DNA of 64,000 bases from Anoplopoma fimbria (lineage: Eukaryota; Chordata; Actinopteri; Perciformes; Anoplopomatidae), in the NCBI RefSeq assembly GCF_027596085.1, contig NC_072451.1, positions 12,680,795 to 12,744,794 of the forward strand. Direction: 5' to 3'. Below, one piece after another: positions 14,488 through 25,189 of this stretch; the first letter of the stretch is position 1, and each line of letters starts with the position of its first letter. The notes beneath the pieces were generated by a model. That model worked only from the letters and a program-made list of their open reading frames with translations, searched no databases and had not been told where the DNA came from. A program made the translations under genes and the position numbers.

Positions 14488-15383
14488 GCAGTATGAGAAT
14501 CAATTAAACCTAGATGATACCCAACGCCAGCATTCATAAACATCATGAGCTGTTGGTGAAATAAAAGGTGATAAATATCCCATTGAATGAAAGCATCGCC
14601 CTAAAGCTCTCTTGTAGTTTATCTATCTTCTCTCTACCACTCTTATCACAGGAGGCCAAGTCCCAACTGTACACCCAAATACAAAAAACACTCACACACA
14701 TTCCTGTGTGTCAAAAGATGTGATGGATTACAACAATCAAACAATATTTCATGAGTCCCAGCTGGCTGTGAGGAGCCAGAGCCATTTAAATTTGTAGGAG
14801 AGAACAGATTTCTTTGTCTATTTTTGTCCCCACCGTCTTCCCCTCTCCTCACGCTCCGTTCCCGACCCACTGTGACACACTCTGATCCAAAGAAATACAA
14901 ACACACACCATGGTCTGTTGACCAGTATGCGACAGGCTATTCATAATTTATTTTTGATTCAAATAAAAACCATACATGATCCTAAACATGTCTGCACTTC
15001 CTTTTCTGCTGTCACATTAGACAACTGTTAATATTCGTAAAGTGAAAAAAAAAGTATAACTTTATTATATGGCCTTATCTGAAAAAATAATTTTTCACAC
15101 CTGTATCATTTTCTCTTTATTTTATTTCAATTGTTCTCCTAATAATTGTGTAAATGTTTGCCTGCAATATTTCTCATGCAAAATTGTCAACTCTTTCACC
15201 AAACAGACAATTCTGCAAAACCCAGTATTACCTAGAACAACATTTGTTTTCAACACAAAAATCTGCCTAAAATTATGTGCTTTATGTTGGGTTAAAAAAC
15301 GTGGCTACAGTTAAAAAATCCAATACCTGGACCTCGGACCATGTGAGTACAATTCCAGACTCTTTCTTTCTTACCAAGACAGG
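14488..15383. other. Intronic sequence, no gene seen
   Basis: No exon or repeat could be recognised with confidence. A T-rich tract lies near 15040-15130. Confidence 0.4.
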
Positions 15384-15470
15384 TGTAGCGTTGTTAATAA
15401 CTACGTTAAAATAAAAATATTGCTTACATAAAAATTGCGGGGCACCACTTCTGAATAGTAGAAACAAATA

Positions 15471-15485
15471 AAAATACGATCAATA
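15471..15485. repeat. Target-site duplication, left copy
   Basis: aaaatacgatcaata occurs here and at 20816-20830, immediately flanking the LINE. The poly(A) end makes the exact boundary ambiguous by a few bases. Confidence 0.85.
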
Positions 15486-15530
15486 GTCTGACTTCCGGTG
15501 GCGCTACAACAAGATGGACGTGTAGTGGTG
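15486..15530 (+). promoter_or_regulatory. 5' UTR promoter motifs of the LINE
   Basis: Within the first 32 bases of the element are ACTTCCGG (15491-15498), a perfect inverted ETS core, and CAAGATGG (15510-15517), a YY1-like site. Mammalian L1 also has a YY1 site close to its 5' end that fixes the start of transcription, so a similar internal promoter is plausible. A second strong YY1-like site, aagatggcggcgg, is at about 15697 in ORF1. Confidence 0.4.
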
Positions 15531-15603
15531 AGCTCCTCAGAGTCGGTTTTTAAAAAGTACCTCCTATCAATGTAAATCAGCACAAAATTAGACTAAGTTG
15601 AAT

Positions 15604-16662
15604 ATGAGAGGAGGGAAATTGCACAGGAGGTGTAAGTCTAACAAGAAAATGAACAAAACACAAGAAAACCCGACTGTTGCCGAGGCTACTAATCAAGAAG
15701 ATGGCGGCGGAGACGACGTAGAATCAACGGCAGGTGATGAAGCTAACGTAGCTAGCCAGCATGCACTGCTAGAAGGCCTCACACAACTCTCTAAGGAGCT
15801 AAGGGGCTTCAAACAAGACATGAAACGGGATCTTAGTGAATTTAGAAGCGATGTCAAGAAAACTATGACTGAGTTTAAAGTCGAAGTTCTACGTGAGCTG
15901 CAGAGTCAACACGCGAGCATCGCTGAGGCACAAACCCGTATAGCTGACCTGGAATCAGCGTACCTGGAGATGAAAGACACGCTGCTGACGGTAGTGAAAC
16001 AGAACTCGGGCATGCGAGACAAACTTGTCGACCTGGAGAGTAGTTCTAGGAGAAATAATCTCCGCATCTATGGAGTCCCGGAAGATAAAGAAGGAAGATC
16101 AGTTACGGAATTTGTAACTGAGTTGTTTAAAAGCCATCTTACGCGTCCCGACGGCGTTGAACTCCAAATCCAGCGAGCGCACAGAGCCCTGATCCCGAAG
16201 CCAGCTGCGACCTCAACTCCGAGATCAATCATCGTTAACTTTCTACAGTTTAATGTTAAAGAGCTGGTACTTAAGAAAGCCTGGCAGCAGAAGATTGAAC
16301 TAGAGGGCAAGCGATTGTTTTTTGACAACGACTATGCAGCTGACATAATGGAAAGACGCAAGGCGTACGGGCCGATCAAAGCGGTGCTTAAAGAGAAGGG
16401 GATCCGGTTCCAGACGCCCTACACGAAGATACGAGTACACTGGGACGCCGGGTTGCGGGTCTACGATAGTGCCGACGAGGCTGCACGGGACCTGAATACA
16501 CGGGGGATAAAGGTGTCGGTGACGGAGAGGGTGAACACCGCGGCTGCCCTGGAGGAGAGGCTGAACGAGGCGTTGCCATGGAAACGTACCAACGCGACAG
16601 ACAGCGCAGCCCGGCGTGCCAGAGAGAGGCTCACCGAGTTCAGACGGAGCCCACCGCCTTAA
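15604..16662 (+). CDS. LINE ORF1 protein (RNA-binding, L1 ORF1p type), intact
   Basis: I start it at the ATG at 15604; two codons upstream lack an ATG start. The product is about 352 residues. After a low-complexity acidic N-terminus there is a heptad-rich coiled coil at roughly residues 55-145. It is followed by an RRM-like domain that begins near SSRRNNLRIYGVPE and a basic C-terminal domain ending in RRARERLTEFRR. This layout is that of L1 ORF1p, which trimerises through the coiled coil, coats the element's RNA and acts as a nucleic-acid chaperone. No stop or frameshift is seen, in contrast with ORF2 downstream. The retained frame may reflect chance or a younger age than ORF2's damage suggests. 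Confidence 0.85.
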   Translation: MRGGKLHRRCKSNKKMNKTQENPTVAEATNQEDGGGDDVESTAGDEANVASQHALLEGLTQLSKELRGFKQDMKRDLSEFRSDVKKTMTEFKVEVLRELQSQHASIAEAQTRIADLESAYLEMKDTLLTVVKQNSGMRDKLVDLESSSRRNNLRIYGVPEDKEGRSVTEFVTELFKSHLTRPDGVELQIQRAHRALIPKPAATSTPRSIIVNFLQFNVKELVLKKAWQQKIELEGKRLFFDNDYAADIMERRKAYGPIKAVLKEKGIRFQTPYTKIRVHWDAGLRVYDSADEAARDLNTRGIKVSVTERVNTAAALEERLNEALPWKRTNATDSAARRARERLTEFRRSPPP

Positions 16663-17016
16663 AACGAAGGGAGAAGTGAAGTGGACCAGTAAGGTCTCCG
16701 CCATGTGAAAATATACAAATCCCGGCCAACATATTTGAAAGACTTATGACTCATTTGATTATCTTTAGGAAACCGATGGAGGGAGCACTTTATGTATGCG
16801 CTAAATGTTGGACATTTCTAGTACAGGTGGAATACCAGTTTGTAGGTATTTTCTCACTACTAGGGAGGGCCCCTTCAGCAAAGAGGCACTTTACCCTCCT
16901 CCCAGTAGCATCCTTTCTCTCTGAAGTCACACTGTTCTGTGTTCGATTGTTTTTCCATGGTTCATGTTCCTTTCTCTTGTTTGGGTACGGATTGCAACTT
17001 GGCTTCATAAACACAA

Positions 17017-20000
17017 ATGATAGAGAATAATATTCAGATACTGTCGTTGAATGTGAACGGTTTAAACAACCCTGTTAAACGACGGAAAATAATGACAAAA
17101 TTAAGGAAGGATAAGGTACAGATTATATATCTACAGGAGACACATTTGTCTAGGCAGGAACATGAGAAGCTTAAGAAGTTTGGCTATGCAAATACATTTT
17201 ATAGTTCATTCCACCAGGGTTGTAGAAGAGGTGTGGCTATACTACTCTCTAACTCGGTGAAATTCGAATGTATTAAAGAAATCAGTGATAAAGAAGGTAG
17301 ATATATTATTGTGAAAGGAAAACTGGAAAACGAAGAAGTAACATTGGTCAATGTTTAAACTTTAATATTGTCATGAATAGTAGTCTAGACACAACAAACA
17401 ATAGGAAAAATACCAACCATGTCACAAAAATGATCAAGACCTTATTTAAAGAATTTGGGATAGTTGATATTTGGAGGGAGTTTCATCCCTCTAAAAGGGA
17501 CTATACACACTACTCAGCACCTAATAAAAGTTATGCCAGAATTGACTATTTTTTTATGAATAAAAAGGACATATACAGAGTTATGGAGTGTAAAATCGAA
17601 GCAGCAGACGTGTCGGACCACTGTGCAGTTTATCTTAAAGTCAAACTAAAACCACACGAGAAAAAGACGTTATGGAGGTTAAATGTTGGATTACTAAATA
17701 GTAAATCTGTTGTTGAGGAGATCAAAAAAGAGATTATAACATATCAAAAAGAAAACGACAACGGAGAGGTTAATGCTGTAATCCTGTGGGATGCTCTTAA
17801 AGCAGTTATGAGAGGGAAACTCATTGCGAAGACGGCATCTATCAAGAAATCTAAAGAAGCAGCATACAGGAAGGAAAAGGAAAGATTACTGGAAATTGAA
17901 AAACACAAATATACTCGAGACTCGACATTGCTACCAAAAATTAAAGAAATTAGAGACAATATAGATAAACTATTAACCTCTGAATTAGAAAAAAAAACAA
18001 GATTTCTTAAACAGTCCTACTATGAAGTGGGACCCAAAGCAAATAAATTACTGGCAAAAAGACTGCAAAAACAACAGGCAGATAGGACCATTCATAAGAT
18101 AAGGGATACTGTCACAAATCAGGTATCCTCTGAACCGAAAGAGATTGAAACCATCTTCAGGAACTATTATCAAAATTTGTATAGTCAACCTCCATCCGCT
18201 GACGCTGATCAGATTAGAGCCTTTCTAGAGACGCTCGACCTACCAGCAATTGGGAAAGAGCAGAATGACCTTCTGACTTCACCCATCACAAAACTAGAAA
18301 TAGAGAAAGCCATGGGTAGACTGAAAACAAACAAATCCCCTGGCAGTGATGGTCTACCAGCGGAGTGGTACAAAACGTTCAGTGAACAACTTGTACCACT
18401 ACTTGAGTCGTCATTTAACTATACGCTTGACCATGGTAAACTCCCACCATCCTGGAAGGAAGCTGTAATAACAGTGATTCCTAAAGGAAAAAACAGTGAT
18501 ATCTGCTCTGGCTACAGACCCATATCAATACTTAACATAGATTATAAACTATATACCTCGATTATTGCAAAAAGGTATGAACACTTTATGAATGACATTA
18601 TAGAGGAAGACCAGACCGGCTTTATCAAGGGACGTCAAACCCAAGATAACATAAGGAGAACCCTACATATAATTGAACATATCAACAGCAAACATATCAG
18701 TGCAGCCCTGATAAGTCTTGATGCAGAAAAGGCATTTGACAGTGTAAACTGGTCATTTCTGTATCAGGTACTTGAGAAATTTGGACTAAATGAAAAAGCG
18801 ATTCAATGTATTAGAACACTTTATCAAAACCCAACAGCAAGGATAAAAATAAATGGGAGCCTGACTGATAGTATAGTATTAGAACGATCTACCAGGCAGG
18901 GATGTTGTCTTTCACCGACTTTATTTGCAATATTTATAGAGCCTTTGGCACAAGCAATTAGGCAGAATAAGGACCATAAAGGGATAAAAGTCATCAAAAC
19001 ACATCATTGGGCTTTTTGCCGATGACGTAATTTGTTATTTAGAAGACCCAGACACATGCCTCCCCATATTAATCAACCTACTTGAAATGTTCGGCTCTTA
19101 CTCTGGGTATAAATTAAATTTGTCGAAAACAGAGATTTTAACACTGAATTACAAACCATCCCAAACCCTACGACAAACACTTAACTTAAATTGGAATTCC
19201 AAAACTATGACATATCTTGGGGTTAAAATAACAAAAGGTATTGATAATCTATATAGAGCTAACTATATCAAAGTGGATCAGGACATTAGGAGTGATATGG
19301 AGAGGTGGGCTATTCTTCCACTCGATCTCAGTTCACGAATAGACACTATAAAAATGACCATCCTTCCAAGACTCCTTTATTTCTTTCAGTCACTACCAAT
19401 CGAGATACCTGAGAAACAATTTAGAGCCTGGGATAAAACTATATCAAGGTTTATATGGAATGGCCAAAGGCCGAGAGTCAGATATTAAACATTACAGATT
19501 GGAAAACATAAAGGGGGAATGTCACTACCAAACCTTAGGGAATATTTCCATGCAGCACAAGTTAGACCAGTGATTTACTGGTGTACTAAAAATTATGAGG
19601 CGAAATGGAAAAACCTAGAACGATATGTAGAAGGAAGGGAAATTCAAAGCCTTATTGGGGACAGAAATATAGCAAAAGAGTTACTTGAACAGATGGATGC
19701 TATCACCCGATTTACGCTGGAGATGTTGTTTGAACTGGTACGAAAATACAGATTAGAAGAGGAGCTCAGGCTTCTTCGATGGATAGCCTATGACAGGCAT
19801 TTTATCCCGGGTACACTTGATCTGAGGTTTAAACAGTGGATACCGTATGGAATAACAGCAATATGCACAGTTATTAAAGATGGGAATGTTGTGAGTTTTC
19901 AGGAGCTTAAAGACAAGTATTTACTAAATAATCAAGACCACTTCAGATATATGCAATTAAGGGACTTAAAAATGGAATAATCAGAACCGTAATTGGAGTT

Positions 20001-20643
20001 TAAAACTCGAAGAAATACAGAATCATATCCACCTTATATCAACATTTGATGGACAGTTTAGGAAATACAACATCTTATGTAAAACTGAAATGGGAAAAAG
20101 AACTTGATGTGAATATTACAACAGATGAATGGCTCTATATTTGGAGGACACAACAGTCCTCAACATCCTCGTGAACTTGGAGAGAACATTGTTGGAAGAA
20201 TGTCATTAGATTCTTTATCACCCCCCAAATATCTGTCTATTGCTCAACCATGTTGGAGGAAATGTGGGGCAGTAAATGTAGATCATTCTCATGTATTTTG
20301 GTTATGTCCTAAAATTGTACAGTTTTGGGGAAATGTCCATATGGTTACTGTCAAAATTCTGGGATATGATATACCTAAGTCATGTATGCTGCTTTACTTT
20401 GGTAATATGACCGGAGATATTGTGCTAAGAGAAGACAGGTATCTGCTGAAAATCTTGTTAGCAGCTTGTAAGAAGGCTATCACGAAGAGATGGTACAAGG
20501 AAGAACCACCATCACAAGATGGTTGGCTGTTAATTGTGAAGGAAATATATGATATGGAACTGTTAACTCACAGGATAAGATCCCAAGAGGAGCGATGTCA
20601 CGAGAACTGGGAGAAATGGACAATGTTTACATCTCAACGATAA
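17017..20643 (+). pseudogene. LINE ORF2 remnant: AP endonuclease, reverse transcriptase, C-terminal Cys/His motif
   Basis: ORF2 starts at ATG 17017 with endonuclease landmarks LSLNVNGLNN and LQETH. At 17358-17373 the frame jumps from the VNV strand to FNIVMNS, so the middle of the endonuclease is deleted and a stop is created. The distal endonuclease keeps its SDH motif (near 17616). The reverse transcriptase runs on with KSPGSDGLPAEWYK, DAEKAFDSV and RQGCCLSP. A frameshift near 19003-19015 precedes the catalytic FADD box (19015-19026). An in-frame TAA lies at 19486-19488. Another stop follows at 19978, and a shift before the C-terminal CWRKC...H...C motif (about 20259-20310). With both enzymes broken the element is dead, though the motif order is complete. 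Confidence 0.88.
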
Positions 20644-20815
20644 GACAGGATAAAAAACCCTGAATATATCTCAAGACTTATAATACTTTTGAAGGAACAG
20701 AGCAATCCGGAGCCCTTTTGTTTTTGTTTTGTTTGCCTTTCCTACCCTTTTGTATGTATGTGATCTACCTATGATGGAAAAAGCAACAAAAATAAAGTGT
20801 TAAAAAAAATTTTAA

Positions 20816-20830
20816 AAAATACGATCAATA
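20816..20830. repeat. Target-site duplication, right copy
   Basis: aaaatacgatcaata matches 15471-15485 exactly and marks the 3' boundary of the LINE. Confidence 0.85.
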
Positions 20831-20959
20831 ATTTGGCAAATTATCCAGTCTCAATATCTCAGGCGTAAGTGCTGATTTCAGTGACCTTATAGTTCTCACC
20901 TTTTGAATCAATATGACAGACAATGACTTGGCGATAAATGAGTAATTTATTTATTTAGG

Positions 20960-22468
20960 TAACAGAGCGAAGTGGTCAGGCGGGGGTGTAGGGCTTGACC
21001 ATGGCCTGGAGATAGGAAGGAGCTGTTCCTTTCACTGCCCTGTAGGCTAGCACCAGAGTCTTAAACTGGATGCAAGCTCTTACAGGGAGCCAGTGTAGAG
21101 AACGGAGAAGGGAAGTTGTGTGGGAGAACTTGGGGCGATTGAACACCAGACGAGCTGCAGCTTTCTGGACAAGCTCCAGAGGTCTGATGGCCGACGCCGG
21201 GGCTCCGGCAAGTAGTGAGTTGCAGTAGTCCAGGCGGGAGATGACAAGAGCCTGGATGAGCACCTGCGCCGTCTCGTCAGTGAGGAAGGGGCGAATTCTC
21301 CTGATGTTGTAGAGGAGGAATCTGCAGGAGCGTGTGACCGATGCAATGTTTGCTGAGAACGACAGTTGGTTGTCCATGGTCACACCCAGATTCCTCGCAG
21401 TCCGAGTTGGCGTCACCACGGTATCATCAATGGTGATGGACAGATCTCGGTGCGGGCAACCCTTCCCCGAGAGGAACAGTAGCTCGGTTTTGTCCAGGTT
21501 GAGCTTCAGGTGGTGTGTCGCCATCCACTTCAAGATGTCAGCCAAGCACGCAGCAATGCGTGCCTCCACTTGGGTGTCACCGGGGGGAAATGACAAGACC
21601 AGCTGGGTGTCATCGGCATAACAATGGTAAGAGAAGTCATGCGAGCGAATAACAGAACCCAGAGATGTTGTGTAGAGCGAGAAGAGAAGGGGGCCCAGAA
21701 CTGAACCTTGTGGAACCCCCGTAGTCAGCATGTGTGGTTCTGACACGGCCCCCCTCCATGTCACCTGGTAGAATCGACCTGTCAGGTAGGATGCAAACAG
21801 GGAGAGTCCAGAGCCTGAGACGCCCATCCCCTCGAGGGTGGAGAGGAGGATCTGGTGGTTCACTCTGATGTCAAGTTCTTGACATCAGAGGGGTCAAGTG
21901 ATGGTTTCTTCAGAAGGGGAGTGACTCTGGCAGTCTTGAAAGCTGAGGGAAAGCACCCCGAAACAAGAGATGTGTTGATGAGGTGGGTGAGGAAAAGAAG
22001 GAGTTCAGTCGCAATAGACTGAAGAAGAGGGGGGGATCGGGTCAAGGGAGCATGTGGTGGGGCGGTTAGATGTAACAAGGTTGAGGACCTCGTTAGGGGA
22101 GAGGAGAGCAAGATAGGGTAAGATGGGGTGTGGAGACGGAAGGGGGAGCTGAGGTGGAAGAGCTGGAGAGGGTAGAGAGGGAGAGGGTGGAAAGGGAGAG
22201 GGGGGCTGAGAGAAGGAGGATCTGATCGGATCGTTTACCTTCTTGTCAAAGAAGTTGGCGAAATCATCAGGGAGAAGGGAGGAAGTAGGAGGAGGGGGTG
22301 GGGGTTGGAGGAGTGAAGAGAAAGTTTCGAAGAGTTTTTTAGGATTGGAAGCAGAGGTTAGGATTTTAGAGCGGAAGAAAGCCGCTTTAGCAGTAGCTAG
22401 AGAGGAGGAAAAAGTGGAAAGGAGAGATTGGAAGTTAAGAAGGTCCTCCGGGAGTTTGCCTTTTCTCC
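20960..22468 (-). pseudogene. Jockey-superfamily LINE (L2-like, family B) remnant, antisense
   Basis: On the minus strand the reading runs from a Ser/Pro-rich linker (22450-22120) into the start of the reverse transcriptase (TARVTPLLKKPSLDPSDVKN). It then jumps at 21863-21890 to VNHQILLSTLEGMG. About 90 residues carrying the first catalytic aspartate region are missing, and a perfect palindrome sits at the joint. The rest is open (20976-21863): [13 protein letters not shown], the catalytic YADDTQ box, and the C-terminal LDYCNSLLAG and LHWLPVR signatures. The copy ends abruptly inside the coding region at about 20960 (LTSVT-type end), so the 3' UTR is gone. That is unusual for LINEs, which normally lose the 5' end. 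Another copy of this family, with its 3' end, is at 58537-59600. Confidence 0.8.
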
Positions 22469-23889
22469 ATTAATATAGATTAGGAACAATAATGGTCCAA
22501 GAATGGACCCCAGTGGAACCACACATATTAGTCTGGCTTGGTTGGAATAGCAACCCTTAACACAAACAAACTGTCTTCTGTTGGAGACTTAATTTTTTAA
22601 CCACTTGTATATAACATCATTGAAACCATATTTATACAACTTTTCCATTAACATATTATGATTTACTGTATCAAAGGCTTTTGAAAGGTCTAAGAAAATA
22701 CTGCAAGTAAATTCATTGTTATCAAGTGCAGAGATAACTTAATCAACAAGGTAATGTTAAGCCATATAAGTGGAATGATTTTTCCGGAAACCCTACTGGT
22801 GTTTGTAAAGAATTGAATTAGAATCTACATGAAACAAAATCCTTTTGTATATCATTTTTTTCTAGTATTTTTGAAAAACATGGCAAAATAGATATGGGTC
22901 TATAGTTAAAACAACGTGGATTTTCTGCTTTAAACAAAGGGATAACTTTGGCAATCTTTAAATCCTCTGGCATAACACCTGTTTTCAAAGATAAGGTGAA
23001 GATATGAGCAAGTGGCTGCAATATTGACTTAACCTGTTTATATGCAGAAATATTGTCATGGCCAGCTGCAGATATTTTTAGATCATCAATTATCTCACTT
23101 ATTTCTTGGATATCAGGGGGCATAAAATTAAAGATAGTAGTGACATTTGTTGGAATAAAATCCAGTGGATTAAACTTTATATAATGTATGGTAAACTTTT
23201 TGCTGAAATATTTCTTTTTTGCTGATCTAATGGTATGAGTGTATATATTTCTATAGGATTTATAAACACCATGAGTAAGAGGAGTAGGATTTGAAACATA
23301 TTTTCTGTACAGTTTTTTTTTTTCCTCAGAAGCTTCCGTAAATGTAGTGTAAACCAAGGCTTACTCAGATCTTGACTGTTACTCTTGGTAGAACGACAAA
23401 TTGGAAAACAATCATAAAAACTAAAGTTAATAACTTTCATAAACTTTTGATATGCCAAATCAGCGTTTTTCTCTACATAAACATCATCCCATGAATTACG
23501 GGGCAAGCATGTCTTTACATTTCGAAATGTTTGACTTGGTCATAATTATTTTGTGAGTCTGAATACAAAACTCCAGATTTTGTTACCTCACTCAAAGAAT
23601 TGGTTATGATGTTATCAATCAAGGGCACAGCATTTTCTGTGACTCGTGCTGATTTATAAATAAGAGGGAAAAAGTAACAAGAGTAAAGAATATTGAGAAA
23701 ATCCCCAGTAGGACTATGTAGTCTATTTTTTAAAAGGTTAATATTAAAATCTCCTAAAATGTAACAAAGTTTATCCTCATTGTTTATCAAGTACAGCACA
23801 TACAGTAACACTACATTTGTCATCCTTTTCAAAACAAGCCTGTTGAATCCAGCCAGAATGCATGTAACAAAGTCAAACATACATGTCAA
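22469..23889 (-). pseudogene. Jockey-superfamily LINE (family D) remnant, antisense
   Basis: The minus strand reads, in broken frames, an endonuclease end (ILGDFNINLLK and VPLIDNIITNS, near 23770-23600), a linker, then reverse-transcriptase motifs (ISAAGHDNIS, NYRPISILPCFSKILEK). Further pieces in other frames carry a region that corresponds to the palm and the VPxGSILGPLLF box near 22500. It has multiple frameshifts and stops. It joins family B directly at about 22468 without an obvious boundary sequence, so the two remnants form one chimeric block. Confidence 0.7.
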
Positions 23890-24990
23890 TTAACTGAAAA
23901 TGCAAGGTAATTAATTTGCAGTGCCAAATTTACTGTAAAAGCCAGCTTGGTGTTGACAGACTAATGAGGATAGCATTTAGTGAGTAGCTGTTTTGTTTCC
24001 TGTGTATGTGTGTTCCGTTGTGTGTGTAAGTTTGCCAAGCTTATCCCACCTTCCTTTGGCAATTGGTGGGACATAACCTGGACAGAGCACCAGTCTATCA
24101 CAGGGCTAAAGTACTTCCCATGTGCCCTTGGCTATTACAGTCCATCAAGTTCTGTTACTTTTTGTCACTGCAAAGTAAGTAAGATTAAAGTATGCTCGTG
24201 GGAGAGGAAAGTCTAATGGCAGCAGTTGCATAAAGTTGAGGCTTTGTTCCCTTGTTCTATGCGTTTTATACATTTTGTGCACTACTGTATGGAATAGTAT
24301 AAAAGGATATTGCCGTCATAGATCCAATTTATACCTGGTCGTGTTTCCATTCTAATATAAAGCAAATTTTATGTAAGCTTTTGAAATTTCGAAGCAAAGA
24401 AAGGCGAATTAGGTGCATTCCATCAACGAGTCTGGAGCTAATAAAGTAGGTTGTGTAGTTTTGTCAGAAGTTGGCTGCAAACTACGCATGACTGTAATCC
24501 GCCAAACAATGGTTTTTATGGCTGGTTGTCTGAGTAGTCAATCGAAACCTCACACAAGAAAGGCTGTCCTTATTTGTATTTCTCATGCTATCAATAGTTA
24601 TCGTTTATGGTTAGAGAAGCAGAGACCTTTAGCCACTGTATTCTACTCTTTTGAGAATGAACATCTTGAGTTAGGTGTGATATTTGTGTTATCAATACAA
24701 GGGGACATCTTCCTATTTACGTCTAAATGTAGAACGGCAGTCTCAAACTGCGTAAGCTCGATTGAATCCAATTATCTGTTCTTTTATGTGTGCCAATTAA
24801 GTGGGTCCTTTTGAGACTTTGTAAGACCACAAAGAGCTTCAACTTGAAACCAATGTCTATTACTCTATTAGATGACTGTGCTTTTAGTAGTTCTTTTATC
24901 ACATGCTTAAATAATTAAATCAACCACTATTTCTGGACAATTACATACATATTTTTCTGTTACTTTGTCTTCTCCCTGTACTGTGTCTAG
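23890..24990. other. Intron 1, distal part; possible MITE at 24335-24800
   Basis: No exon is seen before the acceptor at 24990. A segment starting gtgtttccattctaatataa at about 24341, with gcgaattaggtgcattcc inside, resembles the element at 48438-48884 and may be the same non-autonomous DNA transposon family. The acceptor is preceded by a pyrimidine-rich tract (tttgtcttctccctgtactgtgtctag). Confidence 0.4.
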
Positions 24991-25189
24991 AAAAGAGCTT
25001 GGTTACTCCGCACATGCTGGCCTCAGCCTCCTCTCTGAGGGACCACGCAGCTTTCTTCCAGTCAGAAACGATGCGTCCGGCAAATGACCCAAAGGAGCGT
25101 GACCCCTCCCACGTGCGTATGCTGAATGATGTACTTCGTGACCTTGAAAAGAGCTTCCTCATCCCACAGACACCGCCTGGAGTGTACAG
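24991..25189 (+). CDS. naaladl2-like exon (second from last)
   Basis: The exon lies between an acceptor after a pyrimidine tract (tgtctag, AG at 24989-24990) and the donor CAG|GTAGGA. It takes the frame left by the previous exon (G + AA = Glu). It encodes about 65 residues: a helical part (LVTPHMLASASSLRDHAAFFQ), the conserved stretch MRPANDPKERDPSHVRMLND, and LEKSFLIPQTPPGVY. This lies in the transferrin-receptor-like dimerisation domain, which forms the C-terminal helical bundle of this family. It exits in phase 2, with AG completed by the G of the last exon to give Arg. Codon use is clean and there is no stop, in clear contrast with the transposon remnants around it. Confidence 0.8.

Larger units (their letters stand above)
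15486..20815 (+). mobile_element. Full-length, inactive L1/Tx1-like LINE
   Basis: The 5.3-kb element has a short 5' UTR (about 118 bp), ORF1 (15604-16662), a 354-bp inter-ORF gap, a broken ORF2 (17017-20643) and a 3' UTR ending in aaaaaaattttaaaaaa. A 15-bp direct repeat flanks it. It lies in the same orientation as the host gene, within intron 1. ORF1 is intact. ORF2 carries an internal endonuclease deletion, frameshifts and stops, so it cannot move by itself. The two-ORF layout, an AP-type endonuclease and an RQGC-type motif in the reverse transcriptase place it in the L1 group, closer to the Tx1-like fish lineages than to mammalian L1 (family knowledge). Confidence 0.88.
15384..20940 (-). 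repeat. Older repeat split by the L1/Tx1-like LINE
   Basis: The segments 15384-15485 and 20816-20940 together match, on the opposite strand, the continuous stretch 63015-63238. Landmarks shared by both loci are gcggggcaccact, tatccagtctcaatat, caggcgtaagt and gaatcaatatgacagacaa. The 63-kb copy passes straight through the point where the LINE sits here (atgatcaataatttgg). This shows the pre-insertion state. The repeat's class is uncertain; it may be LTR-derived. Confidence 0.8.
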
